Assembly (NCBI RefSeq): GCF_000219805.1
Contig: NC_015759.1
Location: 620,001-684,000 of the forward strand
DNA from: Weissella koreensis KACC 15510
Lineage (GTDB): Bacteria; Bacillota; Bacilli; Lactobacillales; Lactobacillaceae
Direction: 5' to 3'
DNA: 64,000 bases
This document shows, piece after piece, positions 56,101 to 64,000 of this stretch. Each line of letters opens with the position of its first letter. Position 1 is the first letter of the stretch. A program made the position numbers and the translations under genes. A model generated the notes under the pieces. It did no database searches, was not told the DNA's origin, and worked only from the letters and a program-made list of their open reading frames with translations.

Positions 56101-59100
56101 CCGGTTGGACCCCCGATTTAAGTGGCTTATTTAATTCCTCAATTATCGTCGTAGAAAACATTTTATAGTCCATCAAAAACGGAATCATTTCTTCCACTGA
56201 TTCCCATTGCTGTTTTGGCAAAACATTGATATTTGCTTGATGCAACATTGGATGTATAGTCTTTATTTTTAACGGACTTGTTTTTTTAGTCAGTTCATTT
56301 TTTTGTTGCTCTAATGTCTCATTATTTATTAGTAACGATATTTGCTTTGATTTTTCTCCATCGACTGGTTTAATGATTGGCACTACCAGATTATTTTCAA
56401 CCTTTTCATTATAAATCACTGGATTTAATGTTGTAGTATTATGCTTCAAATTTTCGTCTGGTGCGGCTACCACAATTAATGGTTTAATTTGATTGATAAA
56501 ATCATTTCCCTGTTGTCTACTATCATAACCAGGAACTTTATTCTCAGAAACTGTATATTGATATGCTTTACCTAATTGATCATACTTGGGCAACGCCTTA
56601 AAAGTATAATGCCAACCATCTTTAGCTCCAATTTTAGCCGTTCGATAAATTGCTCCATTTTGTAATAATTTGATCGTAATTTTTTTAGGACGTAACCCAG
56701 CTTTATTATCTTGGTCTTTCCAATACTTTTGACCCGTTACTTGGGTTGTTCCCACTAACGTATTGTAAATATCATTATTTTTATATTTAATCTGATAATA
56801 TTCAACTGGTTTTTCACGAACCTGATAATTCAATTTCACACCATTTTGATATTTAGGTAGTTTTTTAAATACATACTGCCACTGAGTTTGTTTAGTTACA
56901 ATTTGAGTTGCTACCACATTGTTTGCTTGCATCAATTCTAAAATAATTTCTTTGGGACGGAATTTATCATGATCATTATCGTCCTGCCAAATTTTCTTTC
57001 CTTGTATTTTGGTTTGACCATCTTTCAAAGTATTCTTCAAATTAAAACCATCAATATGAGTTTTATAACCTTTCACTGGGTCTTCCTCAATTTGATACCG
57101 ATTCAAATCACCTTTTTCATCATACTTTTCCAATTGATTAAATTCATAATTCCATTTTTGATGAGCTGTGATCACCTTCTTATGAATCATTTTCCCATTC
57201 TTTATCAATTTAACTGTAATTTGTTTTGGTCGTGTTTTTTCTGCATTATCATTATCAATCCATGTTTTATGACCATGGATTTTGATATAAATTGGTTTAA
57301 AAACATTTATAAAATCATAACCATCCTTTTGAGTAACATAATTTTTATTCACTACTTCCGCTACATCATATTTATATTCACGTCCTCGATTATCATATTG
57401 TGCTAAATTATCAAATTGGTACTGCCATTGATTTTTTGCTCCAATTTGAATCTTTTGAACCACTTTTTTATTTCTAATTAATTCAATTTCAACCTTTCGT
57501 GGACGTAATCCTGCCTCATTATTTTGATCCTGCCAGATCTTCTGTCCTTGAATACTAGTCGTTCCATTTAGAACATGAATAAAATCAAATCCATCTTGTT
57601 TAGTCTTATATTTAAATATCTCTGATTCATTTACTGTATATTGATAGCGTTGTCCATTCTCGTCAAATTCAGGTAATTTTTCAAAATGATAATTCCATCT
57701 ATCTTTAGCGCTGACAATTGTAGTCTTTAATAATTGTCCATTTTGCATTAAATTTACTCCAACTTGCTGAGGCCGGTAATTTTTAAGATTATGTTTGTCG
57801 AACCATTTTAAATTTCCATTTACCTCTGTTAACGTTGGCTGTAATTTATTTTTAACTGTGACAGTTTTTAATTGTCCTTCGTCAATTTGCACAGTTAAAT
57901 CTTTATTATCAATTTGGTACCCCACTGGCGCTTTCATCTCTTTTAAAAGATATTGACCTGGTTTCAAATTATCTACCAAAGCATATCCATTTTGGTCCGT
58001 TTTTAAATTAGATTTAACTAAATTATTGTTTTGATCATATAAACTGAATTTAGCTCCTGCTAATAATTTTTGATCATTTTCGCCTTGCTTAATAATCGCC
58101 AATTTGCCAGGTTCAATGTAATTACTAACTCCTTGACCAGTTGCCAAAAACGATAGATTTGTAACATCACCACCCAAAACATTCCCATAATTATCTTCAA
58201 GTTGCACCACATTTTTAACCTTTATGTCATTTCCCTCACGCAAATATTTAAAATTAGCATCGTCAGTTCCAATTGATGTAGTGTAACTAATTTCATAATC
58301 ATATTGATAACCTGGCACAACCTTTCCTTGAATCACTAATTCTCGGTCATGAACTAACTTAACCGATATATCTTCTCCTGAGACCTCTCCCTGTCGATTA
58401 AAATTATTTACATAGATTCTATTATCAGCATCCTTTTTCAAAATTAAATGTCCATAATGCACGCTTAAATTTTCCGCATCAAATTTTAAATATTCGGGAA
58501 GGGTATCTCGAATAACGAATTCATCGTTATTTAATTTGGCATGATTTAAAAATATACGCCATGTATAAGTTAATTGTTTAGTCTTTGGATCATAATCATA
58601 ACGTCCACTTTTTTTAATTGGTAAATACTGATCATTTAAATCATTTGTGGTCACGGGCGTATCACGTTGTTGATATCGATCGTCAAAAATTCGATAATTT
58701 TGTTGATTAATTTTAAAATTAGCCCAACCTTTTTCATTATAGGTCGCTTTAAAATTAATCTTTAAATACCCTTTTAGATCATTGGCTGGTAAATCATTTT
58801 TGAAAATAAATTTAATTTTATTGGCATGTCCATTATATTGTCCATTAGCAATCACTTGTCCTCTGGCATCTACAACATCAATATTCAATCCCAAAGCACT
58901 CGCCGCTTGAAAGGACTTAGGAATATCATTAACCATAAAATAATCATTTGCTTTAATTTGCTGTCCATCAGGTATTTGCCAGTCATATAAAACTTCAATT
59001 TCCTGATTTTGACTTTCAACCACCGTATTAGCTGGAATTTCCTGACCATTTTGTTGGACTCTGATTTGTGTATATTGGATCTTAATTTTTTTCGGTAGAG

Positions 59101-59203
59101 AAGACCCCTGCTGCAAACTACTCGCTAAAACATCAATTGGGCTTACTAAGCTACTTAGACTCACTATGAATATTTGAAGACAACAAAAAAGTTTTTTCAA
59201 CAT
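53180..59203 (-). CDS. giant cell-surface adhesin: Cna-like head, five Cna_B domains, 14 tandem repeats, degenerate sorting signal
   Basis: A 2007-residue secreted protein. A signal peptide (~1-28) is followed by a collagen/fibrinogen-binding-like head (~30-360), a SpaA/prealbumin-like domain (~365-450; KLAIIKQGENDQKLLAGAKF), five Cna_B domains (~455-905; each starts like IQGQKIWQDQNN), a linker, 14 acidic repeats of about 56 residues (1084-1860), and a C-terminal anchor of hydrophobic segment plus FRKR. The sorting motif is LPTTH (1973-1977) instead of LPxTG. It probably mediates adhesion, with the repeats as a stalk. Long antisense frames over the repeats are artefacts of repetition. Confidence 0.93.
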   Translation of the reverse strand: MLKKLFCCLQIFIVSLSSLVSPIDVLASSLQQGSSLPKKIKIQYTQIRVQQNGQEIPANTVVESQNQEIEVLYDWQIPDGQQIKANDYFMVNDIPKSFQAASALGLNIDVVDARGQVIANGQYNGHANKIKFIFKNDLPANDLKGYLKINFKATYNEKGWANFKINQQNYRIFDDRYQQRDTPVTTNDLNDQYLPIKKSGRYDYDPKTKQLTYTWRIFLNHAKLNNDEFVIRDTLPEYLKFDAENLSVHYGHLILKKDADNRIYVNNFNRQGEVSGEDISVKLVHDRELVIQGKVVPGYQYDYEISYTTSIGTDDANFKYLREGNDIKVKNVVQLEDNYGNVLGGDVTNLSFLATGQGVSNYIEPGKLAIIKQGENDQKLLAGAKFSLYDQNNNLVKSNLKTDQNGYALVDNLKPGQYLLKEMKAPVGYQIDNKDLTVQIDEGQLKTVTVKNKLQPTLTEVNGNLKWFDKHNLKNYRPQQVGVNLMQNGQLLKTTIVSAKDRWNYHFEKLPEFDENGQRYQYTVNESEIFKYKTKQDGFDFIHVLNGTTSIQGQKIWQDQNNEAGLRPRKVEIELIRNKKVVQKIQIGAKNQWQYQFDNLAQYDNRGREYKYDVAEVVNKNYVTQKDGYDFINVFKPIYIKIHGHKTWIDNDNAEKTRPKQITVKLIKNGKMIHKKVITAHQKWNYEFNQLEKYDEKGDLNRYQIEEDPVKGYKTHIDGFNLKNTLKDGQTKIQGKKIWQDDNDHDKFRPKEIILELMQANNVVATQIVTKQTQWQYVFKKLPKYQNGVKLNYQVREKPVEYYQIKYKNNDIYNTLVGTTQVTGQKYWKDQDNKAGLRPKKITIKLLQNGAIYRTAKIGAKDGWHYTFKALPKYDQLGKAYQYTVSENKVPGYDSRQQGNDFINQIKPLIVVAAPDENLKHNTTTLNPVIYNEKVENNLVVPIIKPVDGEKSKQISLLINNETLEQQKNELTKKTSPLKIKTIHPMLHQANINVLPKQQWESVEEMIPFLMDYKMFSTTIIEELNKPLKSGVQPEILRMPRILVETEINLNSTKLENKKNIDLSVIEEHIDASGKQIDFSTRISEVPNIIELTKPVELEKLVEPENKPDLTKVEEKTEIPVVKEVIDDNGKDLELLTKENELPNIIELTKPVELKQPVESENNPNSTKEEEKTEILVVKEEHNDNGKDLNLLTKENELPNIIEVTKPVELKQTVETKDIPDSTKEEEKTEISVVEEENNDNGKDLKLLTKENELPNIIEVTKAVELEKLVEPENNLDLTKVEEKAEIPVVKEENNDNGKDLKLLTKAIELPNIIEVTKSSELEKPVESKDIPYLTKVEERTEIPVVKEEIDNNSKDLEWLTKENELPNIIELTKPVELKQPVESENNPNSTKEEGKTEIPVVKEEIDDNGKDLELLTKANELPNIIEVTKAVELKQTVETKDIPDSTKVEEKTEIPVVKEENNDNGKDIELLTKLNELPNIIELTKPVELKQPVEPENNPNSTKVEEKTEIPVVKEEIDDNGKDLELLTKANELPNIIEVTKAVELEKLVEPENNLDLTKVEEKAEIPVVKEENNDNGKDLKLLTKANEIPNIIELTKPVELKQTVEKKDIPDSTKEEEKTEISVVKEENNDNGKDIELLTKLNELPNIIELTKPVELKQPVEPENNPNSTKVEEKTEIPVVKDENNGKDIELLTKLNELPNIIELTKPVELKQPVEPENIPDSTKVEEKTEIPVVNDNGKDIELLTKVNELPNIIEVTKVVELKKPAESKDILDLTKVEEKTEIPVVKEENNDNGKDLKLLTKAIELPNIIELTNQVELKQPVESENKPNSAKVEEKAEIPVVKEKIDDVKNVELLMKSNELSKTVENKQIIDLVIKPDSTKVEKVKSSDIVVVKKVSSTMEKQIGILNIVGLKTLVENKQTVIQKIDQRNINKMCIKNVIPITYLKVVKNQPKEMATVDVVKSKKLNYPKLPTTHSDIQSCSFIRGIISLIIMSIVTFCWYFRKR
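53624..55954 (-). repeat. tandem array of 14 imperfect ~168-bp repeats within the adhesin gene
   Basis: Each unit encodes about 56 residues beginning NELPNIIELTKPVELKQPVE and ending GKDLELLTK. Eleven copies are 56 residues, the others 54, 52 and 55, losing residues within the acidic NNDNGKD segment; the first and last copies are most diverged. Two alternating sub-types (KQPVEPENNPNS and KQTVETKDIPDS or EKLVEPENNLDL) suggest growth by duplication of larger blocks. Confidence 0.92.
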
Positions 59204-59640
59204 ACTCCCACCTTTTCCTTAAAGTTCATACTTAATTTCTAAAAACGCATCTACCATTCTTGATTAAGTCAAACATCTTTAATAATGTTAGTTGTATGGA
59301 ATGTGATTAATTTTAATAAAATCAATGTTTCTTTCCGCCCCTAACGGTCTTCACATAGTAATATACAAAACAGCCCTTGGCAACATTGACCTTCTATTCA
59401 CAATCGAATTTTAATTTAATACCCACGAAAGTGCCAAAGACACCAACTATAAGCCATCTTTAATGTTTAATACAGCAATTACAAAATCTTTTTTTCTCAT
59501 AATTTATGTCTAAAAAAACATCACAAGCCTAAATTTGTTCACAAAAATTTCACAAAATATCCTATAATTTTTCATGAATTTATTCATAATATCTACCTAC
59601 ATTCAATATTATTTATCTATTTATTTGAATTTTTTAAACA
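59204..59640. other. long AT-rich region upstream of the adhesin
   Basis: No gene is visible. A possible adhesin promoter on the minus strand is TTGCCA (59383-59378) and TACTAT (59360-59355) with 17-base spacing, giving a 5' UTR of about 145 bases. Two near-identical TTCACAAAA elements occur near 59539-59558. Confidence 0.4.
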
Positions 59641-59667
59641 AAAAAGCCGGAACAAAAAGTCCCGACT
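59641..59667 (-). terminator. terminator downstream of the ABC-F gene
   Basis: AGCCGGAAC and GTCCCGACT pair with two G-U pairs, preceded by A5 on the plus strand (U tract for the minus transcript), about 80 bases after the ABC-F stop. Confidence 0.6.
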
Positions 59668-59748
59668 AATTTATAACTTTATTTTAAATATTCTAAATTA
59701 AACACAATTTCTAACTACAAGAATAGTTAAAAATCGATCAATCTAGTT

Positions 59749-61380
59749 TTATAAGATAATTTGTTTCTCTTCTAATTGTTTTTGCACTTCAGGATGTTCG
59801 ATAAATTCATCGTAGCTCATCTCAGCACGATCAATTGAACCTTGATCTGATACAACCACAACATGATCAGCAATAGTTTGAGCAAATGTTCGGTCATGCG
59901 AAGTAAATACTAATGATCCTTCGTATTCAACTAAACCATCATTCAATGAGGTAATTGATTCCAAATCCAAGTGGTTAGTAGGATCATCTAGCAACAAAAC
60001 ATTAGTCTTAGTTAACATCAGCTTTGATAACATCACCCGTACTTTTTCTCCCCCAGATAAAACATCCAAAGTCTTTTCAGCATCTTCACCACGGAACAAC
60101 ATCCGGCCAAGCAAACCACGCAAGAATGTATTGTCATTTTCTTCCTTTGAAGCATAATCGCGTAAGAAGTCTAGAATTGGCATCTCAGGCTTTTCAAAAT
60201 TGGCTGCCATATCTTTAGCTAGATAATCACGAGTAGTCGTTACACCCCAAGTGACTGAACCTGTATCAGGTTCCATACGACCAGCCATGATATCCAATAT
60301 TGCTGTAGCAGCAATATCGTTTTCAGCCATGATCAAAGTCTTTTCTTTTGGAGACAAAGTGAATGAAATATCATCCAAAATTTTAACCCCATCAACAGTC
60401 TTTGAAACATTTTCGACCCGAACTAAGTCATTTCCAATTTCACGAGTTGTTTCAAAATGAATATATGGGTACTTACGAGATGATGGTTGAATGTCATCTA
60501 GTGTAATTTTATCTAATTGCTTTTTACGTGAAGTAGCTTGCTTTGACTTTGAAGCATTGGCTGAGAAACGTGCAATGAAATCTTGCAATTCCTTAATTTG
60601 TTCTTCCTTCTTTGAATTAGCATTAGATTGCAAACGAGCTGCTAATTCTGATGATTCTTTCCAGAAGTCATAGTTACCAACAAACAACTTAATCTTACCA
60701 AAATCAACATCCAAAATCATTGTTGAAACGGCATTCAAGAAGTGTCGATCGTGGGAAACCACAAGGACGATATTTTCATAATCTGCCAAGAAATCTTCCA
60801 ACCATGAAATTGTCTTAGTATCTAGTCCGTTGGTAGGCTCGTCTAAGACCAAAATATCTGGGTTTCCAAATAATGTTTGTGCTAACAAAACCTTAACTTT
60901 AGTAGTTTCAGGTAAGTCAGCCATCAAAGTGTAATGAAGTTCTGAAGGAATCCCCATATTTTGAAGAAGTTGAAGTGCATCAGTTTCAGCGTTCCATCCA
61001 TTCATTTCTTCAAAACGAGCTGATAATTCTCCAACTTGGATTCCATCTTCATCTGTAAATGGATCATGAAGATACAATTCATCCATAGCTTGCTTCACAT
61101 CGTATAACTCTTTATAACCGCGCATCACGGTTTCTAAAACTGTATATTCATCAAAAGCAAAGTGATCCTGAACCAATGATGACATTCGTTCATTAGCACC
61201 CATTGAGACATTTCCCGTTGTAGGAGCTAATTTACCTTCTAAGACTTTTAGAAAAGTTGACTTACCTGCACCGTTAGCTCCAATAATTCCATAGGTGTTC
61301 CCTGGTGTGAATTTTAAATTTACATCGTCATAAAGTTTTTTTCCGTTAAATGCGACGGAAATATTTGATACTGTTAGCAT
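59749..61380 (-). CDS. ABC-F family ATPase (YbiT/YkpA-like)
   Basis: A 543-residue soluble protein with two ABC domains and no membrane segment. Domain 1 has Walker A GANGAGKSTFLKVLEG and Walker B ILVLDEPTNGLD; domain 2 has signature LSGGEKVRVMLSKL and Walker B VLLLDDPTNHLD, but its Walker A is degenerate (MAENDIAATAILDIMAG). ABC-F proteins act on the ribosome E site; the YbiT/YkpA group is thought to act in translation or stress rather than resistance. ATG 61380 follows AAAGGAGA; the longer frame begins upstream of that site. Confidence 0.92.
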   Translation of the reverse strand: MLTVSNISVAFNGKKLYDDVNLKFTPGNTYGIIGANGAGKSTFLKVLEGKLAPTTGNVSMGANERMSSLVQDHFAFDEYTVLETVMRGYKELYDVKQAMDELYLHDPFTDEDGIQVGELSARFEEMNGWNAETDALQLLQNMGIPSELHYTLMADLPETTKVKVLLAQTLFGNPDILVLDEPTNGLDTKTISWLEDFLADYENIVLVVSHDRHFLNAVSTMILDVDFGKIKLFVGNYDFWKESSELAARLQSNANSKKEEQIKELQDFIARFSANASKSKQATSRKKQLDKITLDDIQPSSRKYPYIHFETTREIGNDLVRVENVSKTVDGVKILDDISFTLSPKEKTLIMAENDIAATAILDIMAGRMEPDTGSVTWGVTTTRDYLAKDMAANFEKPEMPILDFLRDYASKEENDNTFLRGLLGRMLFRGEDAEKTLDVLSGGEKVRVMLSKLMLTKTNVLLLDDPTNHLDLESITSLNDGLVEYEGSLVFTSHDRTFAQTIADHVVVVSDQGSIDRAEMSYDEFIEHPEVQKQLEEKQIIL

Positions 61381-61563
61381 TAATGATTCTCCTTTTACCT
61401 GTTTCATAAAGCAGTTACCACTAAAAATGGTACCTCTGCTATAATTTCAAATTAATTCAAATTGATTTTTATCAATTTCAGCTTTAAATCATTTCTGTTA
61501 TCAAAATGACAAGACTTAACCATTCTAACAGAAACAAAGCAACCGCGCTGACTTTTTATAAAA

Positions 61564-62346
61564 TTAATGAGCCCGAGCCAAGCTTATAAAATAAATTCCC
61601 GCTTCAATCAGAGCAATATAGAAGCTCACGGGAAGATTCGTCCAATACGCTAAAGCTAAGCCACCCCAAACCCCAATTAAGGCAAATATAATTGCTAATC
61701 CAATCATTTGCCAGACTGTTCTTCCCCAGCGCATTGCTGAAGAAGATGGTAACACTAATAAAATAAAAATTAATAATGATCCGACCACCTGAGCTGAAAT
61801 TGCCACCGTTACAGCGATCATCAATAAGAAGATGATCTCTAATCCCGTTTCATGATGAAGGCTATATTTTGCAGTTTCATAGTCGAAAGCAAAATGACGA
61901 AAAGGTCGATATAGCACCAACATCAGTACTAAAATAATCAAAGCTAATACAATGACTTGCCAGACATTTTCATCACTAATACTAAAAATGGATCCAAATA
62001 AAATTCCCGTTGCTGAACTAGCACTTTTTTCTGATAACGAAAGAAAAGCTACTCCCAATCCAATTGCCACTGCACTAACTGCTGAAATGATCGATTCAGA
62101 TCGATGTTCGCTCAAACCTAACTGACCAATACTAATCGCCGAAACCGCAGTAAATAAAAGCATCCCCCACAATGGAGACCAACTCATAAAAATTCCAAAT
62201 GAAGCTCCTGCAAAACCAATTTCACTCAAAACGTGACCAAAAAAAGACATTCGCTTGGCCACCACAAAGACCCCCATCATCGCTGAAATAATTGCAATAA
62301 GCGTCCCCACAATCCATGCATTTTGCATAAACGTATAACTAAACAT
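61564..62346 (-). CDS. znuB: zinc/manganese ABC transporter permease
   Basis: A 260-residue permease of the ABC-3 family with seven or eight hydrophobic segments. FFGHVLSEIGFAGASFGIFM is the family signature, and VVGSLLIFILLVLPSSSAM is the second conserved segment. ATG 62346 follows AAGGGGAG inside the end of znuC. With ZnuC and ZnuA it imports Zn2+ or Mn2+; the metal cannot be decided from sequence. Confidence 0.92.
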   Translation of the reverse strand: MFSYTFMQNAWIVGTLIAIISAMMGVFVVAKRMSFFGHVLSEIGFAGASFGIFMSWSPLWGMLLFTAVSAISIGQLGLSEHRSESIISAVSAVAIGLGVAFLSLSEKSASSATGILFGSIFSISDENVWQVIVLALIILVLMLVLYRPFRHFAFDYETAKYSLHHETGLEIIFLLMIAVTVAISAQVVGSLLIFILLVLPSSSAMRWGRTVWQMIGLAIIFALIGVWGGLALAYWTNLPVSFYIALIEAGIYFISLARAH

Positions 62347-63016
62347 TTTGCTCCCCTTCACGCATTTTTAAACTTTGGCAAGGCCCAAGCTCACTTCCAT
62401 CAGGTCCCAACCTTAAATAGTCATCTGCATAGCCCTGAATAATTTCTAGATCATGACTTACCATAATCACACTTAAATTATGATGATCACGATAATGTTT
62501 AACCACATCCATTAATTCAAATTTAGCGGATTGATCCAAATTAGCAGTGGCCTCATCTAAAATTAAAACATCGGGATTTTTCAAAAGTGCCTGAGCTAAA
62601 AAAGCTCGTTGCCGTTCGCCGCCCGAAGCTTGATCAATACGTCGTTTAGCAATTTGATCTAATTTCGTATCTTTAATGATGTGTTGCAGCCAATCCTTTT
62701 CAGTGCGTGACAACCAAGGGCGCCAACCACGATCAAAGCTTAGCCCAATATATTCTTTAATATTCAAAGGAAAAGCCTGCATATCTGAACGATATTGTGG
62801 AACATAAGCAATTTCAACGTCTTTTTTTGCCCATTCAAAGTTTCCTTCCGTCAAGTTTATTTCCTGCATTAATGCTTTTAATAACGTTGTTTTCCCAACT
62901 CCATTTTCCCCTAATAAAGCTAAAACTTGATGTTCTTGGACTTCAAAGTTAACATCTCGATATAACCAGCGACCATCTAGATTGATTCCAATTTGATTTC
63001 CCGTTAAAATTTTCAT
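62339..63016 (-). CDS. znuC: zinc/manganese ABC transporter ATPase
   Basis: A 225-residue ATPase: Walker A GENGVGKTTLLKALM, signature ASGGERQRAFLAQAL, Walker B VLILDEATANLD. The order binding protein, ATPase, permease with overlapping ends (ATGA-like with znuA; eight bases with znuB) indicates one operon. Confidence 0.93.
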   Translation of the reverse strand: MKILTGNQIGINLDGRWLYRDVNFEVQEHQVLALLGENGVGKTTLLKALMQEINLTEGNFEWAKKDVEIAYVPQYRSDMQAFPLNIKEYIGLSFDRGWRPWLSRTEKDWLQHIIKDTKLDQIAKRRIDQASGGERQRAFLAQALLKNPDVLILDEATANLDQSAKFELMDVVKHYRDHHNLSVIMVSHDLEIIQGYADDYLRLGPDGSELGPCQSLKMREGEQNV

Positions 63017-63930
63017 GATTTTAATGCCTCTTCAATTTGATCTAATATTTCTAATTGCCACTGTAAATAATTTTTATCATCCGGCTTGGTTTCCGTCACT
63101 TCAACTACTGGAACCTTGTCTTGACGTGCCATTCTCACAGCCCGTTTTGTCACAGTATTTTCAGCTTGCGGATTATTTACAACAAAAGCCACCTCACCTT
63201 GCTTTAAAGTATCATTCCAGGCTAAAACATCAGTGGGTATTGGATCATTCCCAGCTTCAATTGCACGCGAAAAATTCTGATTAATATTTTTTACCCCTAA
63301 ACCGGTCAAGGCATTATCATAAACCGGTTCAGTCACCATAATTTTTTTACCTTTAAGTTGTACTGATAATTTATTCCGTTTATTTTCCAAGGGACGTAAA
63401 GTTGCCATGTACTTTTTTGCATTGGCTTCAAAATATGACTTCGATGCGGGATCAATAGAACTTAATTTATCCACTAATGGTTGCTTCATTTGCTTAGCGA
63501 TCATCGGTTGATACCAAAAATGTTCATTATCCCCAGCTTGATATCCAACAACTTGATTCACATTAATCTTTTGGGCTTTTTGATTAGCCTTAGCAAATTT
63601 TGTTGACCAAGCATCATATCCTGCTCCATTGGAAATAATCAATTGCGCCTTAGCGTACTGTTTAGCAGTTTCTACACTGGGCTCATATTCATGCGGATCA
63701 ATGGAAGCTTTAGTAAGAATGCTCTCTACTTGCCCCCGATTACCCACTACAGCTTTCGCCATTTCACCATAAACAGCAAGACTCGTCACGATGTTTATTT
63801 TTTTTGTCGCTTCTAATCCCTGATTCGCCTTTTCATTTTGCCAAGCTCGTTGAAAAATTAATCCCAATAAAATAATAACCGCTATGACCGGAATCAGTAC
63901 CCAGCGCAAACGACGATTCTTTTTTTGCAT
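63013..63930 (-). CDS. znuA: zinc/manganese ABC transporter binding protein with uncleaved N-terminal anchor
   Basis: A 305-residue cluster A-I binding protein. Metal-ligand regions are DPHEYEPSVETAK, DNEHFWYQPMIAK, the RAIEAGNDPIP turn, and the C-terminal WQLEILDQI helix. The His-rich loop of many ZnuA proteins is absent. The N-terminus KKNRRLRWVLIPVIAVIILL is a membrane anchor without a lipobox Cys, so it is probably a type II anchored protein rather than a lipoprotein. AGAGGAGTAGG precedes the ATG. Confidence 0.9.
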   Translation of the reverse strand: MQKKNRRLRWVLIPVIAVIILLGLIFQRAWQNEKANQGLEATKKINIVTSLAVYGEMAKAVVGNRGQVESILTKASIDPHEYEPSVETAKQYAKAQLIISNGAGYDAWSTKFAKANQKAQKINVNQVVGYQAGDNEHFWYQPMIAKQMKQPLVDKLSSIDPASKSYFEANAKKYMATLRPLENKRNKLSVQLKGKKIMVTEPVYDNALTGLGVKNINQNFSRAIEAGNDPIPTDVLAWNDTLKQGEVAFVVNNPQAENTVTKRAVRMARQDKVPVVEVTETKPDDKNYLQWQLEILDQIEEALKS

Positions 63931-63934
63931 AATC

Positions 63935-64000
63935 CTACTCCTCTTTTAGACAATGCCCCAATTCAGTGATAAAACGGCTAATCACCTGTTGTTCGCTTGC
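63935..64000 (-). CDS. C-terminal end of an upstream gene of the metal-transport operon (partial)
   Basis: The last 21 codons of a minus-strand frame (ASEQQVISRFITELGHCLKE, one more residue, then TAG) run off the right edge four bases before the znuA start. The short helical, acidic tail could belong to an AdcR/MarR- or Fur-type metalloregulator, as often precedes such operons, but it is too short to decide. Confidence 0.55.
   Translation of the reverse strand, partial: ASEQQVISRFITELGHCLKEE

Noticed and set aside
53769..56168. Two long plus-strand open frames (479 and 301 codons) opposite the adhesin repeats
   Set aside because: They are antisense shadows. The same low-complexity sequence recurs every 168 bases, so one open reverse frame stays open in every copy; they lack convincing start signals and family similarity.
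61459..61478. AAATTGAT/ATCAATTT inverted repeat between the ABC-F and metal-permease genes
   Set aside because: An all-AT-type stem without a clear U tract; too weak to call a terminator or operator in such AT-rich sequence.

Overview
The window is an AT-rich chromosomal segment of a low-GC Gram-positive lactic acid bacterium. A xylulose-5-phosphate/fructose-6-phosphate phosphoketolase, a nusG/secE/rpmG/sigH-like/rlmB/mrnC/cysS/nadE/pncB cluster, and many transporters with little biosynthesis point to an obligately heterofermentative Lactobacillaceae member, probably of the Weissella/Leuconostoc lineage. The genus is an inference. I saw no tRNA, rRNA, insertion sequence, prophage or CRISPR array.

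Layout. 1-7.4 kb: a C69 dipeptidase cut by the window edge, an APC amino-acid permease, a LytTR regulator with a LiaF-like membrane protein, a nucleoside hydrolase, and a MacB/FtsX-type ABC exporter. 7.6-13 kb: metK under a SAM-I riboswitch, then a two-component system divergent from a YfcC/DcuC-type carrier; the response regulator is broken by an in-frame TAA. 13-16 kb: ribose operon rbsK-rbsD-rbsU behind a promoter with four evenly spaced AAACGTT operators. 16-20 kb: an ion permease with a coupled small membrane protein, a RibD_C-type reductase, an SMR pump and two small orphan proteins. 20-24 kb: an OpuC-type osmoprotectant transporter divergent from an Lrp regulator and a quinone-oxidoreductase-like gene. 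24-34 kb: the translation/transcription cluster rplL, rplJ, rplA, rplK, nusG, secE, rpmG, a ComX/SigH-like sigma factor, rlmB, mrnC, cysS, nadE, pncB, with a parS-like 16-mer between mrnC and cysS. 34-38 kb: a YoaK-like membrane protein and a methionine ABC transporter behind a Met-type T-box. 38-42 kb: an operon of a YbaK-type deacylase, a ManA fused in frame to MucBP/SH3-like modules, and a FusB-like EF-G-binding protein; then DUF1836 and hemolysin-III genes. 42-47 kb: phosphoketolase divergent from an NCS1 nucleobase permease with a PyrR-type attenuator. 46.6-50.7 kb: GntR regulator, DHA2 drug exporter, M50-like membrane protease and an unrecognised two-part protein. 51-59 kb: a polytopic GT39-like membrane protein and a 2007-residue adhesin with five Cna_B domains and 14 tandem ~56-residue repeats. 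59.7-64 kb: an ABC-F ATPase and a zinc/manganese ABC transporter, with the end of one more gene at the right edge.

The strongest theme is RNA-based control. A SAM-I riboswitch (metK), a T-box with an ATG specifier (metQNP), a PyrR-type attenuator (nucleobase permease) and an L10 leader (rplJL) can all be read directly. Methionine is thus sensed twice, as SAM and as uncharged tRNA-Met. The most unusual protein-level observations are the ManA fusion, the nonsense-interrupted response regulator, the repeat adhesin with a non-canonical LPTTH sorting signal, and two extracellular binding proteins without lipoboxes.
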